From: Cymbomonas tetramitiformis
Lineage: Eukaryota > Chlorophyta > Pyramimonadophyceae > Pyramimonadales > Pyramimonadaceae
Reading direction: 5' to 3'
DNA: 64,000 nt
Assembly: GCA_001247695.2 (NCBI GenBank)
Contig: LGRX02035276.1
Coordinates: 5,665-69,664, forward strand
The notes beneath the pieces were generated by a model, which was not told where the DNA came from, did not search any database, and worked only from the letters and a program-made list of their open reading frames with translations. Every line of letters starts with the position of its first letter. Position 1 is the first letter of the stretch. Of the stretch, positions 29,739 to 39,700 are shown in pieces. The position numbers and the translations under genes were made by a program.

Positions 29739-30246
29739 GTGTCTCTTCACTCGACGAGCTTCACCCTCTGGCAGCTCCACACTGCCATTGGATTTCAGCC
29801 ACCTGAGGCACCATTCATCATCGTATATGCCCCGATGCGTGTCCCTGTCGGCATGCTGTTCGGCGACACTGGCCACCAACTCTGTAAGTCTGGTGGTGCA
29901 TGTGAGTCTGGGGAGTCTCATCTCCTTCTCCTCACCAGGCGGGCTCCATGCTGGAACTTCGGTGCGCTTCTGTTGAGCTCCGCCTTCCCTCATAAAATGG
30001 CCTCTGTGCCTGCGGCTATACTGCTCAACAGTATGATGTTGCCACGGTTTCGTCTTGGTACCCGAGCGCTCCCCCGACGCCCCAAGTCCTCGCACACCCT
30101 TTTGCCCCTGTGAGCACATGGTCTGCAACCTCTCCTCCCAGTCGTGGCGACTCATAGTCTTTGCCACCTGCTGAGTATACGCGTTTGAATTTCCAACCCA
30201 CTTCGCCAGCAAAGCGTGTCTCTGCTGAGGGTCCGACCTCGCATGG
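29739..30246 (-). pseudogene. 3' continuation of the composite transposase ORF beyond the gypsy insertion
   Basis: When the gypsy element and one CATGG copy are removed, the minus-strand frame of 46097-44930 (ending NNWADH) continues here as ARSDPQQRHALLAKWVG and stays open for about 170 codons to a stop at 29733. The first part has no recognised domain. The last part (IYDDEWCLRWLK, PEGEARRVKRHR) resembles the linker that precedes the zinc domain of gypsy integrases. A transposase C-terminus and gypsy pol are thus joined in one open frame. Confidence 0.6.
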
Positions 30247-30884
30247 TGTACTAGGGTGTATCGCGAGTCAGACGAGAGACAGTCGTGTCTGAATGACGAG
30301 TGACAGCACCAGTGACAGTCACCAGTATGACCGCGAGGTATGACAAGGGTGACTGACAGCTTGTGACTTTTTGAACATCTGCAACCACAGCAGATCAGGT
30401 TGAGAGAATTGGTGGGAAACCATTTTATATTCAAACAGCCACACAGATCTGGAGGGAAACCAGGAGAGTCCCAGATCTTGCCACATCATCAGATCTATGA
30501 CTATTCAGTAATTCAGAGCAGAGATCACTGTATGACTGGCAGCTACAGCCCAAGAGCCAAATGACAAGACCTGTCAGAGGATATGTGAACATGAAGTGAC
30601 TGAGCATGTGACTGTCGAATTCGAATGAGATCTGAGGGAATTCGAGTCGACATGTTACTACTTAAAGAGCTGAGCAAGCTCTCATGGCAGTTTTTGAATT
30701 AGTTACACATTGGCACTGAGCTCTGGTGTCTTGTAACTTCAAACAGTGAAAGTTCACCTAAAGTTAAATGAAATATTCGACAGTATACAAAGCATCCCAA
30801 TATCACCCTATGGTTCCCAAACCATATTCTCTGTAAGTGTTACTTGCACCCTTGTGAGACTGGTTCAGTCCTCACAACCGAACA
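30247..30884 (+). repeat. Gypsy 5' LTR
   Basis: 638 bases, TGTACTAGGG to ACCGAACA, so it has the canonical TG...CA ends. No differences from 44292-44929 were seen, which implies a recent insertion. Confidence 0.95.
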
Positions 30885-30886
30885 AC

Positions 30887-30904
30887 TGGTATCAGCGTGG
30901 TCGT
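30887..30904 (+). promoter_or_regulatory. Primer binding site, initiator-Met tRNA type
   Basis: TGGTATCAGCGTGGTCGT begins two bases after the LTR. The first nine bases are complementary to the 3' end of plant-type initiator methionine tRNA (CTGATACCA). Confidence 0.8.
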
Positions 30905-31524
30905 GGTTCACGACACTCGTTAGTATCTGCGTTCCACAACGCGTTGTACAACACAATTTTAGCCTGAATCTTCCGCCTTTGAGCGAAAGTGTCGTGCCTC
31001 AACCAAAGCACGACTTGTTCTCATAAGAACACTACATATCTGTAAATTATCTCGACTTGTTTCCGCATAATGATGACGACTGCACGCCTTCAACAACTGT
31101 CCCGTACCAGCGTAAAAATTTCTCCAGCGACCTTCCCGCAAACCGGCGAAATTTCAGTTTGAATCGAATTTGTCGCTGGGCAACTTTTGACAGTTCTTGA
31201 ACCAACAGACACCGTACGACAGCACTTGAACTACGAGCTCAGCACCGTATTTTGGTGCCCTTCTTCTCGTGCGGTGATCTTCCTGCGCACTTTGCCCTCT
31301 AGTGGCGAAATCGTACGGAAATTAACGACTGCCGACGCCTCCCCCTTGCTGCCGTTTCCGTGCGCAAGGCTGAGAGCGTGATCGACTGCAGCTGCGTTTT
31401 GTTACGGAAGAATTCTTCTTTTCGGAGCAACCTTTCCGCAGGATTTAATTTTGCCGGCGGTTTGTGTCAGAAATTAATCGTATTCTAGCCGAGATTATCG
31501 CCAAAACGCGTCTGCCGTGCCGTA
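30905..31524 (+). other. Gypsy untranslated leader
   Basis: About 620 bases with no sustained frame into gag. It ends at the gag ATG-ATG-ATG cluster (31525). Confidence 0.6.
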
Positions 31525-34500
31525 ATGATGATGAACTCTTCGACTGACTACGGAGCGCAACAACCCGTCACTGGTGCGGGCGAATCTCCGCTACCGGAGA
31601 CGTCTTTCGGGCCGGCAGTGTCGGAATTAGGCGCCCACTTCGGGGTCCTGCCGTCTGCCGTACGACACACAGCTGGTTTTCCGCCGTCTCCGTACGACTA
31701 CAGCGGACAATTTGCTGCGTACCCTACGAGTGCTGCTTCCGACGCCGGATTAATGATGATGCCGCAGCAGCAGAATTTTCAACAGCAGCAATTTGTGAGC
31801 CAGCCGCAATTGTACCCGCAGACGCCGCAGCAACTTGTGAATCAGTCGCAATGGCAACCGCCACCGTCGCTGCACCTGGAGTTTCAGCAATTCGTGCACC
31901 AGCGGCAACTGGAACGGCAACGGCAACTCCTTTCGCAGCAACAACAACCGCACCAACATCAATTACAGCCGAGAGCGTTATGGCAAACGCAGGTTCCGGG
32001 TGCTTCAGTTGCTGTGAGGCCCATATCACCGGTCCCTTTCGGTGCCTTTACACCGGACCCAATGCCGCCTCCCTCTATACCTGCCTTCCTTGCTGCTTCT
32101 GGTCACTCTGCAGGATCCAGCCCTGAGGAGGGGGGAGGAGAGCCAACGCCAGTGGAACCCTTGCCGCAGGCTTCGCAGCTTAGTGCTGGTTCCTGCACAG
32201 TGTCTCCTGCGGTTTTCTTTGCTGACATTACGCAGGGCGACCCAGCGATTCTGGCTGCGTCATCGACTTCAGGACCTGCGCCTGCCGTTTCTTGCCCAGA
32301 AATGGGGGATTGGGTCCCCACGGCAACCAGGGCCGCCGGAGGCCCTGGCCAAAATTTAGCGACGTCAGAGGCCAGCGATGCAGTTTCTTGCCCAGAAATG
32401 GGGGATTGGGTCCCCATGGCAACCAGGGCCGCCGGAGGCCCTGGCCAATTTTCTGCGACGTCAGTGACAGGGGCCAGCGCAGCGGTGTCTTGCCCGACGA
32501 TGGGGGATCGGGTCCCCATGGCAACAAGGGCCGCCGGAGGCCCTGGCCAATTTTCTGCGACACCAGCGACAGCAGGGGCCAGCGCAGCAATGTCTTGCCC
32601 GACGATGGGGGATCGGGTCCCCATGGCAACAGGGGCCGCCGGAGGCCCTGGCCAAAATTCTGCGACACCAGCGACAGGGGCCAGCGTAGCGGTAGCAACG
32701 CCAGGGGGGGTCCAGCAGCAGCCAGCGGCAGCAGCAGCCAGCGAGGGACGCGCAGAACGAACCAGGAGGTTATCGGAGCGCACAGAGCTGCTGATTCAGC
32801 GCAGTAGAGCCATCGCAGGTGCTGCCTCAGCTGCCCGAGCAGGCGCTGCCCCAACGGCCCACGCAGGCGCTGCCCCAGCAGCCCTCTCAGGCGCTGCCCC
32901 AGCTGCTCAGGCAGGCGCCGTCCCAGCGGCCCACGCAAGCGCCGCCCCAGCCGCCCACGCAGGCGCGGTCCCAGCGATCCACGCAGGCGCAGCCCCAGCG
33001 GCTCACGCAAGCGTCGCCCCAGCTGCTCACGCAGGTGTTGCTCCAGCAGCCCATGCAGGCGCTGCCCCGACTGCGCACGCAGGCGCGGTCCCAACGACCC
33101 ACGCAGGCGCTGTCCCAGCGGCTCACGCAAGCGTCGCCCCAGCTGCTCACGCAGGCGTTGCTCCAGCAGCCCACGCAGGCGCTGCCCCGACTGCGCACGC
33201 AGGCGCGGTCCCAGCGACCCACGCTGACGCAGCCCCAGCGGCTCACGCAAGCGTCGCCCCGGCCGCTCACGCAAGCGTTGCCCCAGCAACCCACGCAGGC
33301 GCTACCCCGACTGCGCACGCAGGCGCGGTCCCAGCGGCCCACGCAGGCGCCGCTCCAGCGGCTCACGCGAGCATCGCCTCAGCCGCTCACTCAAGCGCTG
33401 ACCCAGCAACCTTGGCAAGCGCTGTCCCGGTAGTTCATGTGGGTGTCGTTCCAGCGGTTCACACGAGCGCTGCTCAGCTCAGTTACGTGGATGTGTTTCC
33501 CCAGCTGCCAGCACCCGGTAACCCTCCAGCACCGATGCCAGCGTCAGGTGACCTAGTCAGTCCAAGCTTAGTGACTGCGTTGGAGGCTCATGGATCGCAA
33601 CTGCAAGCAGGAGTGCGTTCGGTCAGACAGCTGAGAGAGACGCATGGGTTACAGCCTGCGGACTTGCCAGTTCACAAACCGGACCCAGCTGCACCCGCCA
33701 GTGGCTCAACCTCAGCACCTGCAGCCAGTACGTCATCCCGATCTTTCACCAGACCCCAGCATAAAGGCCCAGGAAGATTGTCTGAGCAAGATGTTCTCGG
33801 TAGAGTTCATAGAAGGAAAGGGCCAGATCAGAAGGTGAGGATACTGAAGTGGACTGAGGACGACAATTCCCTCTGGAGCGACCACAGTGGGGAGAGCGCT
33901 GGATCTCAGCGGAGCACCCCAGTTCGGCTGCAGTTGATAGCAGCTACCAGGAAGGAGAGAGAGACACTCGTACGTTGGTTTAATAATGAACCACGTACCC
34001 AGCCTGGCCGTTTGCAGTTGTACGCAGCCACGGTGACAAATCTGCAGGACCTGAAGGACCAAGTGAGCTCGAGGGAGTACGCTCGCATGTTGAGACATGG
34101 GGCTCTCAGACACGAAGGAGGGATTCCCATTAAGTTCTTTGCGGGAATTAACTTCGGACGAGCACGACCTCTGAACCGACGAGATGAGCAACCAGCTCAG
34201 AGCAACAGGTTTGCTGTGCTCCCTGAGGTTCCGTCAGATCAGTCAGCATCATTGGTGGCAGCACCCAGCAACAGCCAGCCGGCCCAGCGGGGGTCCCCTG
34301 AGGATGATCCCAGCAGCAGCAGCGGTAGCGAATCGTCGCTCAGTGGGAAATCAGTATCGCCAGAGCGAGAGCGCAGATACCGCAGCAGCAGCAGTGACGA
34401 CAGTGGAGAGCGGAGCAGAGGGCGGCGAAGATTCAAGAAGAAGAAGAAGAAGTCCAAGAAGCCCAAGAAGCGAAGCAAGTTCACTGCTGAGGAGAAGGGG

Positions 34501-36669
34501 AAGGCTAGGGCTGCTGTAGCGGCTGAGGAGAACCACTCCCTGACGCCAGAGATGGCGGTGAAAACCCTGCTGAAGGACAAGGCTCTTAGAGACCAGGCCT
34601 TCGAGTGTCTGCCTGCGGAGAGACAGCGGGCTATAGCCAGTGCGAAGGCCGCAGGGGAAGACGTGCACTGGGAGCAAGAGGGGTGGGAAGCTATGATGGC
34701 TGCCCAGAGGACAGTGCTGCAGGAGAGGAGTACCCCTCACCCGTTGCCAGTGCGTTCCCCCACACCGAAGGACACAGACTTGGTGTGGTACGAACACACC
34801 AAAGCCCTACACCCAACGCTGAGTGAGGATGAGGCATGGCAATTGGCGGTGCATAACCACACTGGAGCCAGCACAGCGCAGACCTCGGGGACAGGAGGAG
34901 GAGTGTCGAGTTCAGTATCCTCAGCACAACCTTCGGGCTCGGAGACAGCAGCCTTGGAGGAGTGGAGATACCCTTCAGTGCCTATCACTGTGGAACAAGG
35001 TATCCGGGACCACGTGAGGGTGCACAACTCGGGGGTGGAAGAAGCTACCGCCATTGCAGCAAAGTATTCCAACTTAGCTGTGAGTTATGGGCACGCCAAG
35101 AACCATAGAGTTCGTGAGACCCTGCCCGGTCCAGTGATGCAGCTCATCAGCGACACAGGTTACCCGGTACCCGAAGGCGCAGGGTGTGTCCGGTGTGGTC
35201 GCTTACTGCGATCGCCCGAGGGCCAGATCCGGGTCACTCCCGGATTAATCTGGGATGTGATGTTGGGCTCCAACCGGACCTGTGTGCAGGTGCCTCTTTG
35301 TCAGGAGTGCACTAAACCCCCCTGGACAGGAGCCTTAGCTCAGCTGCCCATCATTCCCACGCCCGATGTGACAACGCCACAGTCTCAGCCGCGGAGTACT
35401 AGTGATCAGCAGCCCCCGCCAGATCCAGACCCTTCTCCCCACAGAGACGCGCCTGAGCAAGAACGTGGACCTCCGCCTCGCAGAGACGCGTCTGAACAGG
35501 AACGTGAACCTCCACCGCGGTCAGAGACCGATCCAGCGCGGTTGGAGCAGACACGGCTGAAGAAGCTGGAGGCAGAGGACAGACTCCTGAGTACCTTACG
35601 GAAGCTAAGGGAGCGCATCACTACGTACACGTGTCCTCTGGATCAGGCAGCGGGAGAGAAGACATCTGGACATTTGCTGCAACCGTTAAAACTTCTGATG
35701 AGGGAGCTACAAGATTACTTCAAGGAGCCGCAAGTGAGGAGAGCGCTGGCCACGAAGAAGATGAACGAGGACGCCGATGGAAGTGAAGCCACGGTCACCA
35801 CCGTCCCTGAAGAACTGCGTCTGATCATCAGGGATAGGGTGGAAGGATCGGTCCAAGGACTGCTAAACCAGAAGGTTCTAACCAATCAGATGAATACGCT
35901 GGACGATCTGATCGGCACCCTCGCTCGATCTTGCATCAGCGACGCTCACCTTAGCATTCTACCCAGCATGTTGTCACGGTCTCGGCAGGCCTCGGGCAAG
36001 AACGCAGGAAGGAATGCGCGGACCTTCCACCACGCTCTAATGGAAGCGTTTGAGCTGATGGAATCCCTGCATAAGCACGGAGTCACCGGTCCAGTCAACA
36101 GAGCCTCGTTACCCGGCATCTTCCTCAGTGGACTGACACCAGAGTTGCACGCGAGGGTTCATAAGGAGCTGTTGGGCAAGGTAGACTTTCATCAGTCAAC
36201 TGGACCAGCTGGGTGGGAGGCGGAACTACTGCGCAAATACGTGGAGCAGGCTACATTGGAGGAGCGACGGGATCCGGTGGGACTGAAGGCAGCCAGGGAC
36301 CAGTCTCCCTTTCCAGTGGCTGCGCTGGTTGAGTGCCTCGATGAACACGTGGAGCAGTGCTTTGCGCTACCGACAGCGCCGGCAGAAGTGGAGGGCAGGC
36401 AGCTGCCTGGATCGTCTACGTACACTGGTTGCAGGAAATGCAAATCTAAGGAGCACTTGGCGAGGGACTGCCCGCAGCAGCACGACCAGCAGAAGAAAGC
36501 TGCATGGGTAAAGTGCATCTGGGATGAGGCGTTCGAGACCCTGGAGAACTCTGGCGCAAGCCCGGAACTTATGGAGGAAACGTTCGCAGTCATCGCGCAG
36601 GAGAGGGGCTCAGATTTTGGCGAGGGAGAGGCCGCGGGGGCCAGTTCCTCTCCCGGTCGCAAGGCATAG
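31525..36669 (+). CDS. Giant gypsy Gag with alanine-rich repeats and zinc knuckle
   Basis: 1714 residues, three to five times the usual gypsy Gag. Order: Gln-rich N-terminus (about residues 75-160); four tandem repeats built on SCPEMGDWVP and ATRAAGGPGQ (about 253-390); an Ala-His-Pro repeat domain of the form AHAGAAPA (about 433-650); a Ser/Lys-rich basic region (KKKKKKSKKPKKR, about 970-985); a Pro-rich acidic linker (about 1290-1330); a helical capsid-like region (about 1350-1600); and a classical zinc knuckle at about 1636 (CRKCKSKEHLARDC, C-x2-C-x4-H-x4-C). The repeat-rich N-terminal half has no recognised enzymatic domain. Pol overlaps the 3' end in the -1 frame. Confidence 0.85.
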   Translation: MMMNSSTDYGAQQPVTGAGESPLPETSFGPAVSELGAHFGVLPSAVRHTAGFPPSPYDYSGQFAAYPTSAASDAGLMMMPQQQNFQQQQFVSQPQLYPQTPQQLVNQSQWQPPPSLHLEFQQFVHQRQLERQRQLLSQQQQPHQHQLQPRALWQTQVPGASVAVRPISPVPFGAFTPDPMPPPSIPAFLAASGHSAGSSPEEGGGEPTPVEPLPQASQLSAGSCTVSPAVFFADITQGDPAILAASSTSGPAPAVSCPEMGDWVPTATRAAGGPGQNLATSEASDAVSCPEMGDWVPMATRAAGGPGQFSATSVTGASAAVSCPTMGDRVPMATRAAGGPGQFSATPATAGASAAMSCPTMGDRVPMATGAAGGPGQNSATPATGASVAVATPGGVQQQPAAAAASEGRAERTRRLSERTELLIQRSRAIAGAASAARAGAAPTAHAGAAPAALSGAAPAAQAGAVPAAHASAAPAAHAGAVPAIHAGAAPAAHASVAPAAHAGVAPAAHAGAAPTAHAGAVPTTHAGAVPAAHASVAPAAHAGVAPAAHAGAAPTAHAGAVPATHADAAPAAHASVAPAAHASVAPATHAGATPTAHAGAVPAAHAGAAPAAHASIASAAHSSADPATLASAVPVVHVGVVPAVHTSAAQLSYVDVFPQLPAPGNPPAPMPASGDLVSPSLVTALEAHGSQLQAGVRSVRQLRETHGLQPADLPVHKPDPAAPASGSTSAPAASTSSRSFTRPQHKGPGRLSEQDVLGRVHRRKGPDQKVRILKWTEDDNSLWSDHSGESAGSQRSTPVRLQLIAATRKERETLVRWFNNEPRTQPGRLQLYAATVTNLQDLKDQVSSREYARMLRHGALRHEGGIPIKFFAGINFGRARPLNRRDEQPAQSNRFAVLPEVPSDQSASLVAAPSNSQPAQRGSPEDDPSSSSGSESSLSGKSVSPERERRYRSSSSDDSGERSRGRRRFKKKKKKSKKPKKRSKFTAEEKGKARAAVAAEENHSLTPEMAVKTLLKDKALRDQAFECLPAERQRAIASAKAAGEDVHWEQEGWEAMMAAQRTVLQERSTPHPLPVRSPTPKDTDLVWYEHTKALHPTLSEDEAWQLAVHNHTGASTAQTSGTGGGVSSSVSSAQPSGSETAALEEWRYPSVPITVEQGIRDHVRVHNSGVEEATAIAAKYSNLAVSYGHAKNHRVRETLPGPVMQLISDTGYPVPEGAGCVRCGRLLRSPEGQIRVTPGLIWDVMLGSNRTCVQVPLCQECTKPPWTGALAQLPIIPTPDVTTPQSQPRSTSDQQPPPDPDPSPHRDAPEQERGPPPRRDASEQEREPPPRSETDPARLEQTRLKKLEAEDRLLSTLRKLRERITTYTCPLDQAAGEKTSGHLLQPLKLLMRELQDYFKEPQVRRALATKKMNEDADGSEATVTTVPEELRLIIRDRVEGSVQGLLNQKVLTNQMNTLDDLIGTLARSCISDAHLSILPSMLSRSRQASGKNAGRNARTFHHALMEAFELMESLHKHGVTGPVNRASLPGIFLSGLTPELHARVHKELLGKVDFHQSTGPAGWEAELLRKYVEQATLEERRDPVGLKAARDQSPFPVAALVECLDEHVEQCFALPTAPAEVEGRQLPGSSTYTGCRKCKSKEHLARDCPQQHDQQKKAAWVKCIWDEAFETLENSGASPELMEETFAVIAQERGSDFGEGEAAGASSSPGRKA
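32278..33430 (+). repeat. Tandem repeats within gypsy gag
   Basis: Two kinds: four copies of a roughly 95-110-base unit beginning TCTTGCCC (32290-32700), and 15-30-base units of CACGCAGGCGC type (32821-33430). Because the units are multiples of three, the frame is kept. Long open frames on both strands here are by-products of the repeats. Confidence 0.85.
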
Positions 36670-36749
36670 GTCCCGGAGCCAGCAGGGGGAGTACTCCGCC
36701 CCTTGCTGAGGCCGACAGGAGCGGGACCAAGCCTCTGGAGGAGAGGTCT

Positions 36750-39700
36750 GTGAGGGGGCGACACAGCCAGCCCTACCGGTGGAACACCCATTTCAGAGAA
36801 GACCACCGGATGAGGCATGGCCCGGGACCAGCCCAAAAGGCAACCGAGAAGCTGAGGCGAGCTGTGAGGTGGTTGAAGCGGACTCACCCGGTTACTGTGG
36901 TGGCTCCAAGCGAGATGGAGCCAGAAGTGGCACCAGCGCAGGCATCCACCCCAACAGAGGTACAAATCAGGTTCCCTTTGTTCGGGCAAGGAAGTCAGGG
37001 ACACCCGTGCACAAAAGGTGTGTACCAGCGCGCCTTGCAGCCATCAGGTGCCAGAAGGGTGAGGTTCAGGGAGGAGGCAGCGCCCCGGCAGCTCTTTGGA
37101 CGTGCGCTGCGACGACGACTGGACCGTGCCAAGCCGCCGCCGCTGTCGCGAGCACAACAGCGAGTGCAACGTGACAAACCAGCAGCGTGGGAGGCAGCCA
37201 GGACACTGACGAGCAGGCGGCGGGAAGCAGAGGTGCATCAGCACAGAGTCAGGAGTGCCATGGTACAGGTGAAGGGCCGCATAGAGCACCTGAGGAAGAT
37301 GATGAAGGTGAGCAAGGAGACGGCGACCGCCAGACCAGCACCCTGGCCAGATGATCCAGCGCCGGAAGACTCCATCACCAGGTCTGCCCGCTGGACTGCC
37401 CTGATAGCGGAGGCAGGCACTTACCACCTACCCGACGACAACTCTGACGAAGAACTGAACCCGCGGGAAGTGGAGCCAGGTTTGCACAAACTGGCCAGCA
37501 TCAGGCCGGACATAGGCGTGGACGCGGGAGCGGGGCGTTGGGGAGAGTGGCTGGACGAACATGTGCTAGCTGCCATGGATGCGTCCGGGCCCACTCTCAT
37601 GATCTTTTGGGCGTGGATTGGCAAGGTGAGAGTGAAGGTCCTCATCGATACCGGGGCCTCCTCCAGCTTCACATCCCTAGAGACTGTGAAGAAGCTCAAG
37701 CTTCAACCATCAGTCCATGAGAAACCAATGCGGGTGCAGGTTGCAGATGGCACAGTCTACGACGCCAACTCTTGCATTCGGCCCAAGCTCACGGCGGAGA
37801 CGCGGAAGGGAAGTTATGCCAAGCAGGTAACTCTGCGAGTGATGCCCTTATCCTTGGGAGTGGACGTGGTGCTGGGGGGTGACTGGTTACGAGCTCAGCG
37901 GCGGATCACCTTTGACTACGCACAGTATGGGAGTGTGCGGTTTGGCCATGGGTCACAGAAGGTAGTCATTGCGGGATGCAATCCAGGGTCGTCATCTACA
38001 GGGTCTGGGCAGGCCATGGGACTGGTAGAGGCACAGCTTATCAGTACTAAGCAAGCCAGGAAGGACCTGCGAGCCTTGAAGAATAGCGGCGAGGAGGCGT
38101 ACCTGATGTATCTGGCTCCAGATGGCACATTTAAAATGGAGGCCACCGACGACCCCAACTCTCCCTTAGAGGCCTCTGCAGCCCTATCAGAGTCATCTTC
38201 ATCCTCATCGTCGGAAGCAGAGGGTGACAACGCTAGGCAAAGGGGGGGGGAAGTTACCTCTGACGAAGAAGGCTACGACAGCGACAGCACAGTAGCAAGC
38301 ATAGCCACCCTAATCTCCGACAGCAGTTCGTCTGAATCTGAACAAGATGCAACAGAGCAGGAGGACTGGGCTCAGGAGCAGGTGTGTGCTCTGCGACCGG
38401 CGACGTGCCCCACATCAGCGCAACCCGCTGTGCGAGACTGGGGACCTTACCCCACAAGGGCCAGATGGGAGGCATTCCAGATGCTTCCACGAGAGCGCAG
38501 GGAGCAGGCTGCACAGCACCACGCGGAGGAATTGGAACCTGAGTGGGAGGAGGAGGCATACTGTCTGTGGAAAACAGGGCAGGCTCTGCGTCTGCAGCAG
38601 GAGCAACGGAGGAGCAGAGGGGTGAACCACAGGAGATCGCGCAGAGTTAGCGAGCCAGTACTGGCAGCACCTATAGCAGCTGAGGCAGGGCAAAGCAAAG
38701 ATGGGTATAGCTGTTTCAGGAAAGAGGCACCAGCTGCTGCAGCGACACCTAGTGAAGAGCAGAGCAGCGGCGCGGATGGCAAGGTCAAGCAGCACGAAGG
38801 CGAGACCAAGGAGGCTAAGCAGGATGAGGAGGACGCAGAGGTACCACAATGGATCCTGGACGAGCTGGTGAAGCTGAAGCAGTGGTACCAGGACGTGGTG
38901 GGCATGGAGCTCCCTAAGGGCGTCGTGGACCGCGACCACAAATCGCCGCTGCGCGTAGACCCCGAGTACCGTGATGGCGCACGGCACAAGAGGTGCTACA
39001 AGTTGTCCATGGAGGAGTTACGACAACTTCGACTGCAACTGGACGAGCTCTTGGCAAAGGGATACATCCGTCCCTCGTCTTCACCTTGGGGCAGTCCAGT
39101 CCTGATGGTGCCCAAGCCCTCCAACCCCAAGGAGCTGCGACTGGTGATCGACTATCGCCAGATCAACGAGATCACTGTGAAGGACCGTTACCCTCTCCCT
39201 GACGTGCAGTCCCTCATCGATGACCTCCAGGGAGCGACTATCTTCTCCACCGCGGACGCTCTGTGGGGATTCTGGCAGGTGCCCATGGAGGAGGACGCTA
39301 TCGAGAAGACAGCGATGACCACGCCGTTCGGAGCTTATGAGTGGCTGGTTATGCCCATGGGGTTGTCAAACAGTCCTTCTTGCTGGCAGCGTATGATGCA
39401 GAGCTACCTAGGACATCTCCCATTCGTAAGGGTGTTCGTGGACGATATCATGATCTTCAGTAAGAATCCAACTGAACACCTCGATCATTTGAAGCAGGTG
39501 CTGGAGGTCTGCCGTCAAAACAAAGTCCGGCTGAAGGAATCAAAACTGCGGTGTTTCAAGCGCTCGGTACGGTTCCTCGGGCATGTAATTGATCGAGAAG
39601 GATGCCGACCCCAGCAGGACAAGATCGCCGCAGTACGGGATTGGCCCAAGCTGGAGACGGTCAAGCACGTGAGACAGTTCCTGGGACTAGCTGGGTTCTA

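Noticed and set aside
32228..33433. Long open frames on the other strand and in other frames over the gypsy gag (up to 353 residues)
   Set aside because: They are by-products of the CACGCAGGCGC and related in-frame repeats; composition is monotonous and no motif appears.
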